Assembly: GCF_021462225.1 (NCBI RefSeq)
Contig: NC_061798.1
Coordinates: 26,885,320-26,949,319, forward strand
Source of the DNA: Girardinichthys multiradiatus
Lineage: Eukaryota > Chordata > Actinopteri > Cyprinodontiformes > Goodeidae
Direction: 5' to 3'
Length of the DNA stretch: 64,000 bases
Shown: positions 8,337 through 19,876 of the stretch, one piece after another
Position numbering within the stretch: position 1 is the stretch's first letter
Layout: every line of letters starts with the position of its first letter
Program-made: the position numbers and the translations under genes
The notes under the pieces: generated by a model
What the model was told of the DNA's origin: nothing
Databases searched by the model: none
What the model saw: only the letters and a program-made list of their open reading frames with translations

Positions 8337-10165
8337 GCACTTAAATTCTCTACCAGATTCCGAGGGATGTTGGAGACGTAGAGTCTGAGTGGACCATGTT
8401 CTCCGCATCTATTGTCGATGCTGTTGCCAGTAGCTGCGGCCGTAAGGTCTGCGGTGCCTGTCGCGGCGGCAATCCCCGAACTCGGTGGTGGACACCGGCA
8501 GTAAGGGATGCCGTCAAGCTGAAGAAGGAGTCCTATCGGCTGTGGTTGGCTTGTGGGACTCCTGAGGCGGCTGACAAGTACCGTGGGGCCAAGCGTGCCA
8601 TGGCCCGGGCGGTGGCAGAGGCAAAAACTCGGACCTGGGAGGAGTTTGATGAGGCCATGGAGAAGGACTACCGGTTGGCCCCAAAGCGATTCTGGCAAAC
8701 CGTCCGGTGCTTCAGGAGGGGGAAGCAGTGCTTCGCCAACACTGTTTATAGTGGGGGTGGGGAGCTGGTGACCTCAACTGGGGACATTATCGGGCGGTGG
8801 AAGGAGTACTTCAAGGATCTCCTCAATCCTGCCATCACGCATTCCCTGGTGGAAACAGAGGCTGGGGACCGGGGTCGGACTCTTGCATCACCCGGGCTGA
8901 AGTCACCAAGGTGGTTAAAAATCTCCGCGGTGGCAGGGCTTCGGGGGTGGATGAGATCCGCCCTGAGTACCTCAAATCTCTGGATGTTGTGGGGCTGTCA
9001 TGGTTGACACGTTTCTTCAACATTGCGTGGCGGACGGGGACAGTGCCTTTGGATTGGCAGACTGGGGTGGTGGTCCCCCTTCATAAGAAGGGTGACCGGA
9101 GGGTGTGTTCCAACTACACGGGGATCATCCGTTACTAGGGGCCATCCGGTCTCTGTACAAGCGGAGCAGGAGTTTGGTCCGCATTGCCGGCACTAAGTCG
9201 GACCTGTTCCCGGTGCATGTTGGACTCCGGCAGGGCTGCCCTTTGTCACCGGTCCTATTCATAACTTTTATGGACAGGATTTCTAGGCGCAGCCAAGGGC
9301 CGGAGGGGGTCTGGTTTAGGGACCAGAGGATTTTGTCTTTTTTTTTTGCAGATGACGTGGTCCTGCTGGCCCCCTCTAGCCAAGACCTACAGCATGCGCT
9401 GTGGCGGTTCGCAGCTGAGTGTGAAGCGGCTGGGATGAAGATCAGCTCCTCCAAGTCCGAGGCCATGGTTCTCGACCGGAAAAGGGTGGCTTGTCCTCTT
9501 CAGGTTGGAGGGGAGTTCCTACCTCAAGTGGAGGAGTTTAAGTATCTCGGGGTCTTGTTCACAAGTGAGGGAAGAATGGAGCGGGAGATCAACAGACGGA
9601 TCGGTGCGGCTGCCGCAGTAATGGGGGCGCTGTGCCGGTCCGTTGTGGTGAAGAGAGAGCTGAGCCAAAAAGCGAAGCTCTCGATTTACTGGTCGGTCTA
9701 CGTTCCTACCCTCACTTATGGCCATGAACTTTGGGTCATGACTGAAAGAACGAGATCACGGATACAAGCGGCTGAAATGAGCTTCCTCCGTAGGGTGGCC
9801 GGGCACTTCCTTAGAGATATAGGGGAGGAGGTCGGCCATCCGGGAGGGGCTCGGAGTAGAGCCACTGCTCCTCCATATTGAGAGGAGCCAGTTGAGGTGG
9901 CTCGGGCATCTATACCGGATGCCTCCTGGATGCCTTCCTCAGGAGGTGTTCCAGGCACGTCCCACCGGGAGGAGGCCCAGGGGACGGCCCAGGACACGCT
10001 GGAGGAACTATGTCTCTCCTCTGGCCTGGGAACGCCTTGGGCTCCTCCCAGAGGAGCTGGAGGAGGTGTCTTGGGAGAGGGACGTCTGGGCGTCTCTGCT
10101 GAGTCTGCTGCCCCCGCGACCCGGTCCCAGATAAAGCGGAAGACGACGAGTACGAGGAATCCTGG
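8337..10165 (+). mobile_element. Damaged non-LTR retrotransposon (LINE)
   Basis: Begins inside the endonuclease-to-RT linker (5' truncated). Frames at 8396-9007 and 8797-9138 carry the linker and early RT fingers (DEIRPEYLKSL, VVPLHKKGDRR). The frame at 9105-9881 carries RT motif LRQGCPLSPVLF, the catalytic FADDVVLLA near 9350, and a thumb/C-terminal region. A last frame at 9892-10134 holds the basic GRRPRGRPRTRW tail. Between CSNYTGIIRY and GAIRSL (near 9128-9138) the RT palm segment with motif A is missing, so the copy is dead. It is GC-rich compared with its surroundings. The LINE clade was not resolved. Confidence 0.85.
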
Positions 10166-10965
10166 CCCTATGTGTAAAAGTAATTACACCTAGAGTTCAA
10201 TTTCGGTAGCTAAATCCGATAACCGTCAGACCTGTACAGGCAAGAAATCACTTTAAAAGAACCTGTCAGACAACATGAAGTAGACTAAAAGGTTTGAAAT
10301 ATTACATCATCCCTAATCTAAACGATGAGAAAAAAAGTCCCTGATTTCTATCGGTCTGGAAAGATTGCAATGCCATTTCTAAGGTTTTGGGATTACAGTG
10401 AACCACAGTGTGAGTCACTATGACAAATGGAGGAAACATGGAACAGTATTGAGCAGTGTGGGGCTGCTTTATGGACCTGGACAGATTGTAGTAGTCGATG
10501 CATTCATTAATTCTGCTGTTTAGCAGCAAGTTCTGAAGGAAAGTGTCCATCTACTACTTTGACCTATAGCTGAAGCATTCCTTAGGATTGCAGCAGATCA
10601 TCTTGGCGCTATGTCAAAGTCTGGGCCCACTTAGATGCAGTTGATACTGGAAAACCCTCCAGTGTAGCTGGATTAAAACAATTCCTCCACAGCTATGTGA
10701 AAGACTCAATGCCAGATATCATAAAACATGGCAGCGTTTGCCGCCAAGAGTGCAACAACCAATTTTAGGTTTTATTGGGCAATTCACTTTTTACAACCAA
10801 CCAGGTTGGTTTGAATAGCTTTAGAAAACTACATTTTGTATTTACTCAGGTTATTTTTCTCTGCTTTGAAATAATGTGTGGTAATTAGGGGTAACAGAAA
10901 AGTGAAAGCAGAAGAAGAAATCTTTAAATAAGACATATTTTTTTCCTGTTCTGAATGTATTTTAG
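10166..10965. other. No recognisable gene
   Basis: AT-rich sequence between the LINE and the zinc-finger exons. An 82-codon minus frame (10302-10550) has no recognisable motif and may be transposon debris. Confidence 0.5.
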
Positions 10966-11627
10966 TCCCAGAGATCTGCTTCTTTGCCCTCGATGTCGAT
11001 GAATTCAGACGCTGTGCCGAGCAGCAGCCAGACCTCATCTCTGCAGCATCATGAGCACAAAGCAAGCAGGAAGGACCACAGCATCAGAACAGCAAGGGGT
11101 GAGGAAGGGCAGGTCCAGAAAGAGCTGAAGGCTTTATTGGTTTCTTTTTGTTAATGCAATTCCTCTTGGTTTCAGTGATCCATGCCCCTCAACATGGAGT
11201 GTCGTCAGGGGATGAACATCGCCACTCACACTCTCGGCAGCCGTCACGGTCCGGCAGCATCCCTGCTCTGCTGCCAAAGCCTCCCCTGACTCCACTGGTC
11301 AAGCTGGTGGGTAAAATCTACTCCCTCAAGTGCAGGTGAATAAGTAAACGTTTCCCTTCAAACCAATTACACAAACATTGGATTTGTTTTTAAATCATGG
11401 GGATTGTCTTTAGTTCATTCCTGCTTGTCCTGCCATCCAGGTTCTGTGATGAAGTATTTCATGGACCTCTGTCTGTTCAAGAGAAGTGGATCACCCACCT
11501 GCAGAAACACATCCTGTCTCTGGGCTACAAGGGCAAAGAAGCTCCTCCTCCTGCTGCTGCTGCTGTTGCTGTTGCTGCATCTGCTCCTTCAGCCCCTCCG
11601 ACGCTCGTCCCCCCGGTAGCTGTATAG
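10966..11627 (+). CDS. Last three exons of a host C2H2 zinc-finger gene
   Basis: Exon A runs from 10966 or 10972 to 11098, exon B 11176-11335, exon C 11441-11627 with stop TAG 11625-11627. Acceptors (tattttag or cccag, ggtttcag, catccag) and donors (G|GTGAGG, AG|GTGAAT) are good, and the frame stays open through phase-1 and phase-2 junctions. Exon A is Ser/His-rich ([16 protein letters not shown]). Exon B ends in [13 protein letters not shown], and exon C continues with the rest of one zinc finger (CRFCDEVF ... THLQKH), so the finger straddles the intron. The C-terminus is Ala/Pro-rich. It resembles large nuclear multi-zinc-finger proteins of the ZNF592/ZNF687 sort, but the name is a guess. 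Earlier exons are not seen and may lie left of the window, across the transposons. Confidence 0.75.
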
Positions 11628-11630
11628 ACC

Positions 11631-11636
11631 AATAAA
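11631..11636 (+). terminator. Poly(A) signal of the zinc-finger gene
   Basis: AATAAA four bases after the TAG stop, so the 3' UTR would be very short unless a later signal is used. Confidence 0.6.
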
Positions 11637-11639
11637 AGT

Positions 11640-12323
11640 CACTAAACAGTGCTGTGAGTTTCTCATTTCAAATTCCATTAGGAAGCAAAGTCTTTGTCAG
11701 CATAAAATAAAAGACATGTTCTCTTCTTGTCCATGAGAGGGCAGACATGAGCCGTGTGAGAGAGAGAGACTGCTCAATATAATCCACTCAGGTAAAATCC
11801 AATTTTTGATACACAAGGCCACACGTCTGATCATAAAGTGTCCTCCTCATGCTCTTAAAAGTTATTTTTGGGCAAATTAAATGTCTTATTTTGTATGTTT
11901 TCTACTTACTGGTCTGGATCACATTTACATTGTATACTTTTAAATTGCCTCATGCATTTAATACCTTGTCATTTATGATCTATTTTATGTTGAAAATATA
12001 TTTAAACGTTTTTCTGCTTTTTCAATTGAAAATGTTTTTAAAAAATCAAATTATGTCACATATTTATTTTTTTAATAGTTTTTTGGTAATTTCCAAACAA
12101 CATGCATTAAAAGCTGAATGACAATTCAACATTCATTACTCATTGTTTTGATAAGAGGCTTCACTGATAGTTTATTAACATCCTTTTCTACTGAGGTAAA
12201 AAAACAGCAGGTTGTTAGCCGTATTCATGCATACCTTCCATATATCCAGGGTGTTTTCTGTTGAGTCAATTTTACCTGTAAATAAAATTTGTCATGTTTA
12301 CCTTCTTTCTTTTATTGACTCTA
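11640..12323. other. AT-rich, no gene seen
   Basis: T-rich intergenic sequence; the apparent frames are low-complexity Phe/Leu/Ile strings without motifs. Confidence 0.6.
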
Positions 12324-13466
12324 CAGGTCCTTCTCAAAATATTAGCATATTGTGATAAAGTTCATTATTTTCCATAATGTCATGATGAAAATTTAACATT
12401 CATATATTTTAGATTCATTGCACACTAACTGAAATATTTCAGGTCTTTTATTGTTTTAATACGGATGATTTTGGCATACAGCTCATGAAAACCCAAAATT
12501 CCTATCTCACAAAATTAGCATATTTCATCCGACCAATAAAAGAAAAGTGTTTTTATTACAAAAAACGTCAACCTTCAAATAATCATGTACAGTTATGCAC
12601 TCAATACTTGGTCGGGAATCCTTTTGCAGAAATGACTGCTTCAATGCGGCGTGACATGGAGGCAATCAGCCTGTGGCACTGCTGAGGTCTTATGGAGGCC
12701 CAGGATGCTTCGATAGCGGCCTTTAGCTCATCCAGAGTGTTGGATCTTGAGTCTCTCAACGTTCTCTTCACAATATCCCACAGATTCTCTATGGGGTTCA
12801 GGTCAGGAGAGTTGGCAGGCCAATTGAGCACAGTGATACCATGGTCAGTAAACCATTTACCAGTGGTTTTGGCACTGTGAGCAGGTGCCAGGTCGTGCTG
12901 AAAAACGAAATCTTCATCTCCATAAAGCTTTTCAGCAGATGGAAGCATGAAGTGCTCCAAAATCTCCTGATAGCTAGCTGCATTGACCCTGCCCTTGATA
13001 AAACACAGTGGACCAACACCAGCAGCTGACACGGCACCCCAGACCATCACTGACTGTGGGTACTTGACACTGGACTTCTGGCATTTTGGCATTTCCTTCT
13101 CCCCAGTCTTCCTCCAGACTCTGGCACCTTGATTTCCGAATGACATGCAGAATTTGCTTTCATCCGAAAAAAGTACTTTGGACCACTGAGCAACAGTCCA
13201 GTGCTGCTTCTCTGTAGCCCAGGTCAGGCGCTTCTGCCGCTGTTTCTGGTTTAAAAGTGGCTTGACCTGGGGAATGCGGCACCTGTAGCCCATTTGGGTT
13301 TTCATGAGCTGTATGCCAAAATCATCCGTATTAAGACAATAAAAGACCTGAAATATTTCAGTTAGTGTGCAATGAATCTAAAATATATGAATGTTAAATT
13401 TTCATCATTACATTGTGGAAAATAATGAACTTTATCACAATATGCTAATATTTTGAGAAGGACCTG
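12324..13466 (-). mobile_element. Tc1-like element, copy A (internally deleted)
   Basis: Bounded by inverted repeats starting CAGGTCCTTCTCAAAATATT and by TA on each side (12322-12323, 13467-13468). 1,143 bp compared with about 1,613 bp for copy C at 52402. The missing part is the 3' side in plus orientation, that is the 5' end of the transposase gene. Confidence 0.95.
12601..13305 (-). pseudogene. Tc1 transposase, N-terminus deleted
   Basis: 234 codons starting in the second DNA-binding region. First catalytic Asp in LFSDESKF, second in FQHDLAPAH, and the Glu in NPIENLW with DD34E-type spacing, so the catalytic triad is intact. The HTH/paired-like N-terminus seen at 52730 is absent: at about 13290 the sequence jumps from GYRCRIPQ coding to the terminal repeat. 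It could not bind its ends normally. Confidence 0.9.
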
Positions 13467-13509
13467 TATGTTGCTTTAGATATTTACACCGCCCTTCACA
13501 TTCGTTTAT

Positions 13510-13652
13510 ATATGAGGTGCAAACACACCCTCCATATCTGCTACCTGTGCGACCCCTTTTCTTTTCCAATGGTTAAAATCAGCCTGACAGAGAGAGGTAC
13601 CGCCAATCTTTGTGGTTTTTAGTATAATAATGGCCACCAGTGGGCTCTAGAT
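13510..13652 (+). repeat. Fragment of the repeat also found at 43970-44262
   Basis: Opposite orientation to the second copy: GAGGTGCAAACACACCCTCC, then ctgctacctg, then gtggtttttagtata are shared in order. About 140 bp. Confidence 0.7.
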
Positions 13653-15148
13653 GGACAAACTTTATCAGTTTATTTGACTTAGTATCCCTACCCATAGCCC
13701 ATTCTAAAATGTCCAAACTCTAACACTCAGTAGTTTATTCTAACCTAACCAACAACCCTATTTCTTTTTACAAACTTGACATTCATGTTATAAATTTAAA
13801 AAATCCTTGGAAGATCTAGCGTTCCTGTAAATCGTTGAAGTTATGTTTAGTTGTATAACCGTTCTTTCTGAGAACTGCTTCACATCTGTTGCGTGGAGTC
13901 GACCAACATCTGGCAGCTGTGAGCAGGTATTCCAGCCCAGGATGGCTGGACCACATTCCACAACTCTGCATTTCTTGGTTAATCTTGAGAGACGGCATGC
14001 TTGATGCTACATCTCTCCCTGAATCAGGTAAAATACAGCAGAAAGCGTTTCACAACAACTTATGACTATTTGTATTTTATCTGAGTTATTTTTTCTTTTT
14101 TGTTGTTGGCTAATTATAGTGATGTGCACAATATTTTTGCCAAAATGTATTCTTCTAGATACTGCACTGTGCTAACATTAGGAGAATTGTTTTAGCTATA
14201 GTCTTACAGATTGTGTTGGTGGAAGGATAACCTCACTCAGATTTGTTTGTCACTGCTCGGGTGGTTTTAAACTTCTTAGTTATTGTTTGCACTGTATGGG
14301 CAAGTTCAGGCAAGCACCTATTTTCTTGAACCCTTTAGTTTTGAAGAGCAACACATCTGCTTTACTTGAATGACATGTTCTCTTGTCTTTCCTATTTTCA
14401 CAAGTGGCTAAGAGAATTAGGGCTTTGAGCTGTGTCATATTTTTACTCCAGGGAAACTGAAAATCCTGTTTTATTAATGTTACTTCATGGAATAAAGTCT
14501 ATTCAGATTTAAGGTTGGGTTTTTCTACATTCTCAGTTTATAAGTTTCTTTGTGCCACTGACTTTTTTTTCCAATCTGATCGGAATTTTATAAATGATTT
14601 TTATTTTTTAAGTCTGCATTTAAGAGGCTGAGTTTACAGCAGGACTTCCGTTGAACTTAAGAACTGCACTTATTGCAGCAGCTCTGTTCACTACCAGCAT
14701 TTTATTCTTCTTCAGATATTAGTTGTTCGTTTTCTACTTAACAATTGCATAAAAATCCTGATCTATAACAACTCTTTTAAGAAAGAATATCACAGCTTCT
14801 CCAATATTTAATTTTCTTTTGGATTAATTCTCTAGTTTGGATTTAAATAGGAATTGGGATAGTTTGGGTGGTTTTAATTTTTTATTTGCACTTGTAATTT
14901 TCTGCAGCAGGTTTAGCCTTAAATGGCATAAACTATCCAAACATGCTCAAAATCAAGAGTTAAAGTGTATTCAAAACAATACAAGGGGGGGTGATTGTTC
15001 AAACACTACAGATGGGTCAGAGTGAAATCTGAAAGACAATTTAGAACCAGTCTCGCTCTTGCTCAGAACTGGAAATTTATGATATTTAGTAAAAAGATGG
15101 GGTGTATCTGATATATTTGAGCAAAGTAACAGCAGACAGGAGAATCTA
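13653..15148. other. No recognisable gene
   Basis: AT-rich. A 60-codon minus frame at 13816-13998 (CEAVLRKNGYTTKHNF) resembles transposon debris but is unassigned. Confidence 0.5.
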
Positions 15149-15609
15149 CAGTGCCTTGCGAAAGTATTCGGCCCCCTTGAACTTTTCAACCTCTTGCCAC
15201 ATTTCAGGCTTCATTTCAGCTGAAGACTGCTGTTCACGAACGCTCTCCATCCAACCTCACTGAGCTCCAGCTGTTTTGCAAAGAAGAATGGGCAAGAATT
15301 TCAGTCTCTCGATGTGCAAAACTGATAGAGACATACCCTAAGCGACTTGCAGCTGTAATTGCAGCAAAGGGTGGCGCTACAAAGTATTAATGCAAGGGGG
15401 CCGAATAATATTGCACGCCCCACTTTTCAGTTTTTTATTTGTTGAAAAAGTTTGACACATCCAATAAATTTCATTCCACTTCACGATTGTGTCCCACTTG
15501 TTGTTGATTCTTCACAAAAAAGTATAATTTTATATCTTTATGTTTGAAGCCTGAAATGTGGAAAGAGGTTGACCACTTCATGGGGGCCGAGTACTTTCAC
15601 AAGGCACTG
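15149..15609. mobile_element. Short Tc1-derived element
   Basis: Inverted ends CAGTGCCTTGCGAAAGTATT and, at the right, AAAGT/CTTTCACAAGGCACTG, with TA on both sides (15147-15148, 15610-15611). 461 bp. The middle keeps a broken transposase C-terminus (near 15200-15390) similar to the decayed element at the window's right end. Non-autonomous. Confidence 0.85.
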
Positions 15610-15611
15610 TA

Positions 15612-16820
15612 TTTGGTATTTCTAATAATTATAGCTTCGGCTTCATACTTCCTTCCAGTCTCTGTTAATGGTCCTTTCTTTTTTTCTGTTAGATGTCTTT
15701 ACAATGACAGCCTCTCGGGCTTCACTCTGTGCCAGAAGCATTCAGCCGCCAGCTACTTATGGATTATTCTGATGGGTGCTGCTCTAATGGCGTGCCAACC
15801 TAGAGGTATTTACGGTGTTTTGCAAGCTTTCCACCCTGACAGGACCCAACAGAGTAACGACCCAGATGTCAATGTCTGTTCATTTAAAGTCAGGCACAGG
15901 GGACTAAAAGCAGCAATTTCAAAGCACTTATTGAACTAAGATCCCAAATCAGCAGGTCATCTGTCTCTCAGGGCTTCTGGGTTTGAAGCACTTGGCAGAA
16001 CAGTTTGGGGTTTTATGAGTCTTATAGCAAAAGATTTACGATGGATTTATTTTCCACAAGAGAGCAACAGAGTTTAGCACAATCTGGCGGTTACACTTGC
16101 TGTAATGCTTTTAATGAAAGGAAAGGAATGTGAATTAATAATAATGAAATTTTACAAACAAAAGAGCCTTCAAACAAATTACATAATTTTTGTAACCTTA
16201 ATGGCAATATGTTTTATTAATTTTCGATCCATAGACTTTAAGGAGCAAATGAGCAGTATTTTAACAAGTGCATGACTACCCAAGTGTGATAGTACATTAT
16301 AAATGGAAATAATATGATTTACATTTTTTAAAGGTCCCTTTTTATGTCTGCTTTAAAAAATGTTTTTTTTCTTTTTTTTATTATTTAAACGCTAGCTTTT
16401 GTAACTACTCTGCATAAGAGTTGTCTATATTTACTTCAAACAATAGCGTGTTTAGTTTAGGTGGATCTCTTATAATCGGAAATCAGAAATTACCCTGTTG
16501 AAATATAAAAGGAACTGCGTTTCAGATGGTGATCCACTGATAATACAGTTGCAACAGAGGCTGACTTGAGTAACTGGAAATTTCTGCATTAATATTCAGC
16601 CTCCCTGTGTCATGCTCTGTGGGTCCTGATGTTTAATTGGTAACTTTGGTTTTGTAGTTGAATCATTTCATCTTGCTATTCTTTGTTTTTGTCACTCAAA
16701 GCCTCCCATTCATGGTCATGTTTCTGTATTGTTTGCAGCTTCCCTCATTCTGTAAGTGAACTTTCATTAAATATTCATATCTTCAATATGAGACTGCTGT
16801 CCTCCTCTCTGCATTGGGTC
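15612..16820. other. No recognisable gene
   Basis: A 131-codon plus frame (15544-15939) overlaps the Tc1-derived end and shows no motif. The rest is AT-rich. Confidence 0.5.
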
Positions 16821-17290
16821 CATCTTCACCGCAGGCACACATCTTCACCATGAATCAATGCGTTGTAGAAACACCTTCTGCTGCAATTACAGCTGCAGGT
16901 CTTTTGTATTTGTCTCTACCAGTTTTACACATCTGCAGTCTGAAAACATTGCCTATTCTTTGCACATTAACTCAAGTTCAGTCAGATTTGATGGAAAGCA
17001 TCTTGTCAAGTCTTGATGCAGATTTTCAACTGGATTGAGATATGAGCTTTGACACATTAACATACTTTAATTTAAACCATTTAAATGAAGTTCTGGCTGT
17101 AAGCTCCATCCATCTTTACATCAACTAACTATCTTTATCCCTCCAAAGCTAAAACATGATGCTGCCATTGTCATGTTTGAGGGTGGGAAATGTGCAATGT
17201 TAGTTTTCCTAACACATGACATTTTGCATGTATTTCAATAAATTAAATTCCAGTCTCACCTGACCAGAGTACCATCTTTTACATATTGGC
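16821..17290 (-). mobile_element. Heavily decayed Tc1-like remnant
   Basis: Phrases such as gtagaaacaccttctgctgcaa and the later ccagtctcacctgaccagag match the antisense of Tc1-type transposase coding. No frame survives and the ends were not found. Confidence 0.45.
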
Positions 17291-17299
17291 TATGACCGT

Positions 17300-17726
17300 T
17301 GTTGTGGAAAATTATTTTTAATACTCTGAACTTCCCTTTACCTCTCTCCTCTCTGACCTCTGTGTTTTGTTACCCTAGAGGAGTTGGTCTGAAAATTCAT
17401 TATCAGGAGGTTTATGGTTAACAATTACTGAAGTGTATGCCTCAAGGGATGGTAGATGGGTGCCCTCATAAATAACCTTGTTACCTCTGACCCGGGGAGG
17501 GTCTGGGGATCATAATTCTAAAACTCTTTTAAGTTGAGGTAACACCCACATACTGTTTAAATACTGTCTGTAAACCCTTGTTCTGGGCTCTGCTTCACTG
17601 ACTAAACTCAGTGACAGAGTTTTCAAATGCTGAAATGCCTTTGAATAAATTTATAAAGACAAAGTCCGGTCTTTGTCTTGTTAATGAGTTGATTTCTCTC
17701 CCACTTTGATAAGAAAATCCATAACA
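17300..17726 (+). mobile_element. Solo LTR, plus strand, same family as 31959/39221
   Basis: Starts TGTTGTGGAAA and ends AAAATCCATAACA. The right half carries GACAAAGTCCGG...CTCCCACTTTGATAAG as in the other copies. 427 bp. Flanks CCGT and CTGT would be a 4-bp target duplication with one mismatch. Divergent, so older than the pair at 31959/39221. Confidence 0.75.
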
Positions 17727-18190
17727 CTGTTTTGGATGTTGACTGCTTGTGTTTTACAACAGACTGCTTATGGCCACTTTTTAACAATGGCTTTCTTCTC
17801 ACCAGTCTTCTATAAAGGCCAAATTTGAAGAGTGTACACCTCATAGCTCTATCAACAGATTTCCCCACTGGGGCTGTGGATCTCTGCAGCTCCTCCAGAG
17901 TTAGCTCTTTTTCTGGTAATTGTTCTTTTTGCTCAGCCTATCAGTTGAGGAGGACAACCAGATCTTGGTAGGTTGGCAGTTGTGCCGTACTCTTTCAATT
18001 TTTGCTTCCTGTCACTTCTACCTCTCTGCCTGCTCAGATGCTTTTCTCCTAAGCTCCCTGCTTGCTTGCATTCTTTTACTCCTAAGTTTTTATCTGTTAG
18101 CCAAAATTACAGAAATATTGGACTAAAACAACTTCTTACCAGCAACTCCCAAGGATTATTATTATTATTTTATTTTTTTATTTTTTTAAA
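17727..18190. other. No recognisable gene
   Basis: T-rich, ending in a (TTA)/(T)n stretch just before the truncated L2 begins. Confidence 0.5.
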
Positions 18191-19876
18191 GGACTCTGAT
18201 TTAACTCAAATAATAAACACGTCCCTTTTGTCAGGTGTTTTCCCCCAGGCCCTGAAAACGGCAATTATCAAACCTCTATTGAAAAAGAGCAACTTGGACA
18301 GGCTGCTACTACAGGCCTATATCAAACCTCCCCTTCATCAGTAAGATAATTGAAAAAGTTGTGTTTAAACAGTTAAACAACTTCCTAACAACGACCAACC
18401 GCTTCGATGTCTTCCAGTCAGGCTTCCTGCTCACCACAGTACAGAGACTGCTCTTGTCAAGGTGTTCAATGACATCCGTATAAATGTAGACTGTGGAAGA
18501 ACCACAGTGCTGGTATTATTGGACTTTAGTGCAGCATTCGACACTGTTGATCACTCCATTTTATTAGAGCGCCTGGAAAACTGGGTCGGCCTTTCTGGTA
18601 CAGCACTCAATTGGTTTAAATCCTATTTGAAGGACAGGGACTTTTTTGTGTCAGTAGGTAACTTTTCATCAGAGAGCACAAAAATCACATGTGGCGTTCC
18701 CCAAAGGTCCATCTTAGGGCCCCTCCTATTCAATATCTACATGCTCCCCCTAACTCAGATTTTAATAAACAACAACGTAAGTTATCATAACTATGCAGAC
18801 GACACAGCTATACGTTACGATGTCACCAGGTGACTATGAACACATTCAAGCGCTGAGTAAATGCTTAGAAGAAATCAATGCACGGATGGGCCTAAATTTT
18901 CTTCAGCTGAATCAAAACAAAACTGAAGTAATAATCTTTGGACCAAAGGAAGAGCATTTAAAAGTTAGTACACAGCTTCAGTTAATACAGCTAGAAACCA
19001 CCAGTCAGGCTCAAAACCTGGGTGTAGTGATGGACTCAGACCTGAACCTTCAGAGGCACATAAAGGTAGTAACAAGGTCGGCCTTCTATCACCTAAAGAA
19101 CATCTCCAGGATTAAAGGACTAATGTCTCAGCAGGACCATGAAAAACTAATTGATGCGTTCATCTTTAGTAGAATTGATTACTGCAATGGTGTCTTCACA
19201 GGTCTGCCTAAAAAGTCGATCAGACAGCTGCAGTTGATCCAGAACGCTGCTGCTCGCGTCCTCACTAGAACTAAGAAAGTGGAGCACATCACCCTAGTTC
19301 TAAAGTCCCTACACGGGCTCCCTGTAGCTCAGAGAATAGACTTTAAAATACTTCTGTTAGTCTATAAATCACTGAATGGCTTAGCACCAAAATACATTAC
19401 AGACTTGTTGTCAGTGTATCAACCACCCAGACCTCTCAGGTCTTCTGGCTCAAATCTACTCTGCAGAACCAGAACCAGAACCAAACATGGAGCAGCAGCT
19501 TTTAGTTCTTATGCTCCACTAATCTGGAATAGACTCCAAGAAAACTTTAAAAGCGCATAAGCCCTAAGTTGCTTTAAATCAAAATTAAAAACTTATTTGT
19601 TCAGAGTGGCCTTTGACTGTGCCATCTAGGCATAATTGGTTATGTTTTCAGTCCAATTTTCCTTTCATGTTCTTGTCCATCATTCTATTCTCTTTATTTT
19701 ATTTAACTTTTTTAAATTACCTCTGTTATTCGATTTTATCATTTAATTTGTTTTTCTGTGTCTGTATCTGTATTGTAATTGTATGTACAGCGCTTTGAGT
19801 GTCTCATTGCTGAAAAGCGCTATATAAATTACCTCACCTCACCTCACCGCACCGCACCGCACCGCACCGCTCCGCA
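18191..19876 (+). mobile_element. L2-type LINE, 5' truncated, copy 1
   Basis: Contains the RT domain from LKTAIIKPLLKKSNLD onward (18243), then LLDFSAAFDTVDHSILL (motif A), CGVPQRSILGPLLFNIYML, and YHNYADDT where the frame shifts (near 18800). The next frame (18793-19560) holds the thumb and C-terminus. A small deletion near 18305 also breaks the fingers. The 3' end is the typical AGCGCTTTGAGTG...AAAGCGCTATATAAAT followed by pentamer repeats (19831-19876). Inactive. Confidence 0.9.
19831..19876 (+). repeat. Pentamer tail (ACCTC)n(ACCGC)n
   Basis: Nine consecutive 5-bp units at the L2 3' end: about three ACCTC then ACCGC, the last slightly altered. Confidence 0.9.

Noticed and set aside
8315..8698. 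127-codon minus frame over the LINE start
   Set aside because: Antisense of GC-rich LINE coding; no motif.
15544..15939. 131-codon plus frame
   Set aside because: Starts inside the end of the short Tc1-derived element and shows no recognisable domain.
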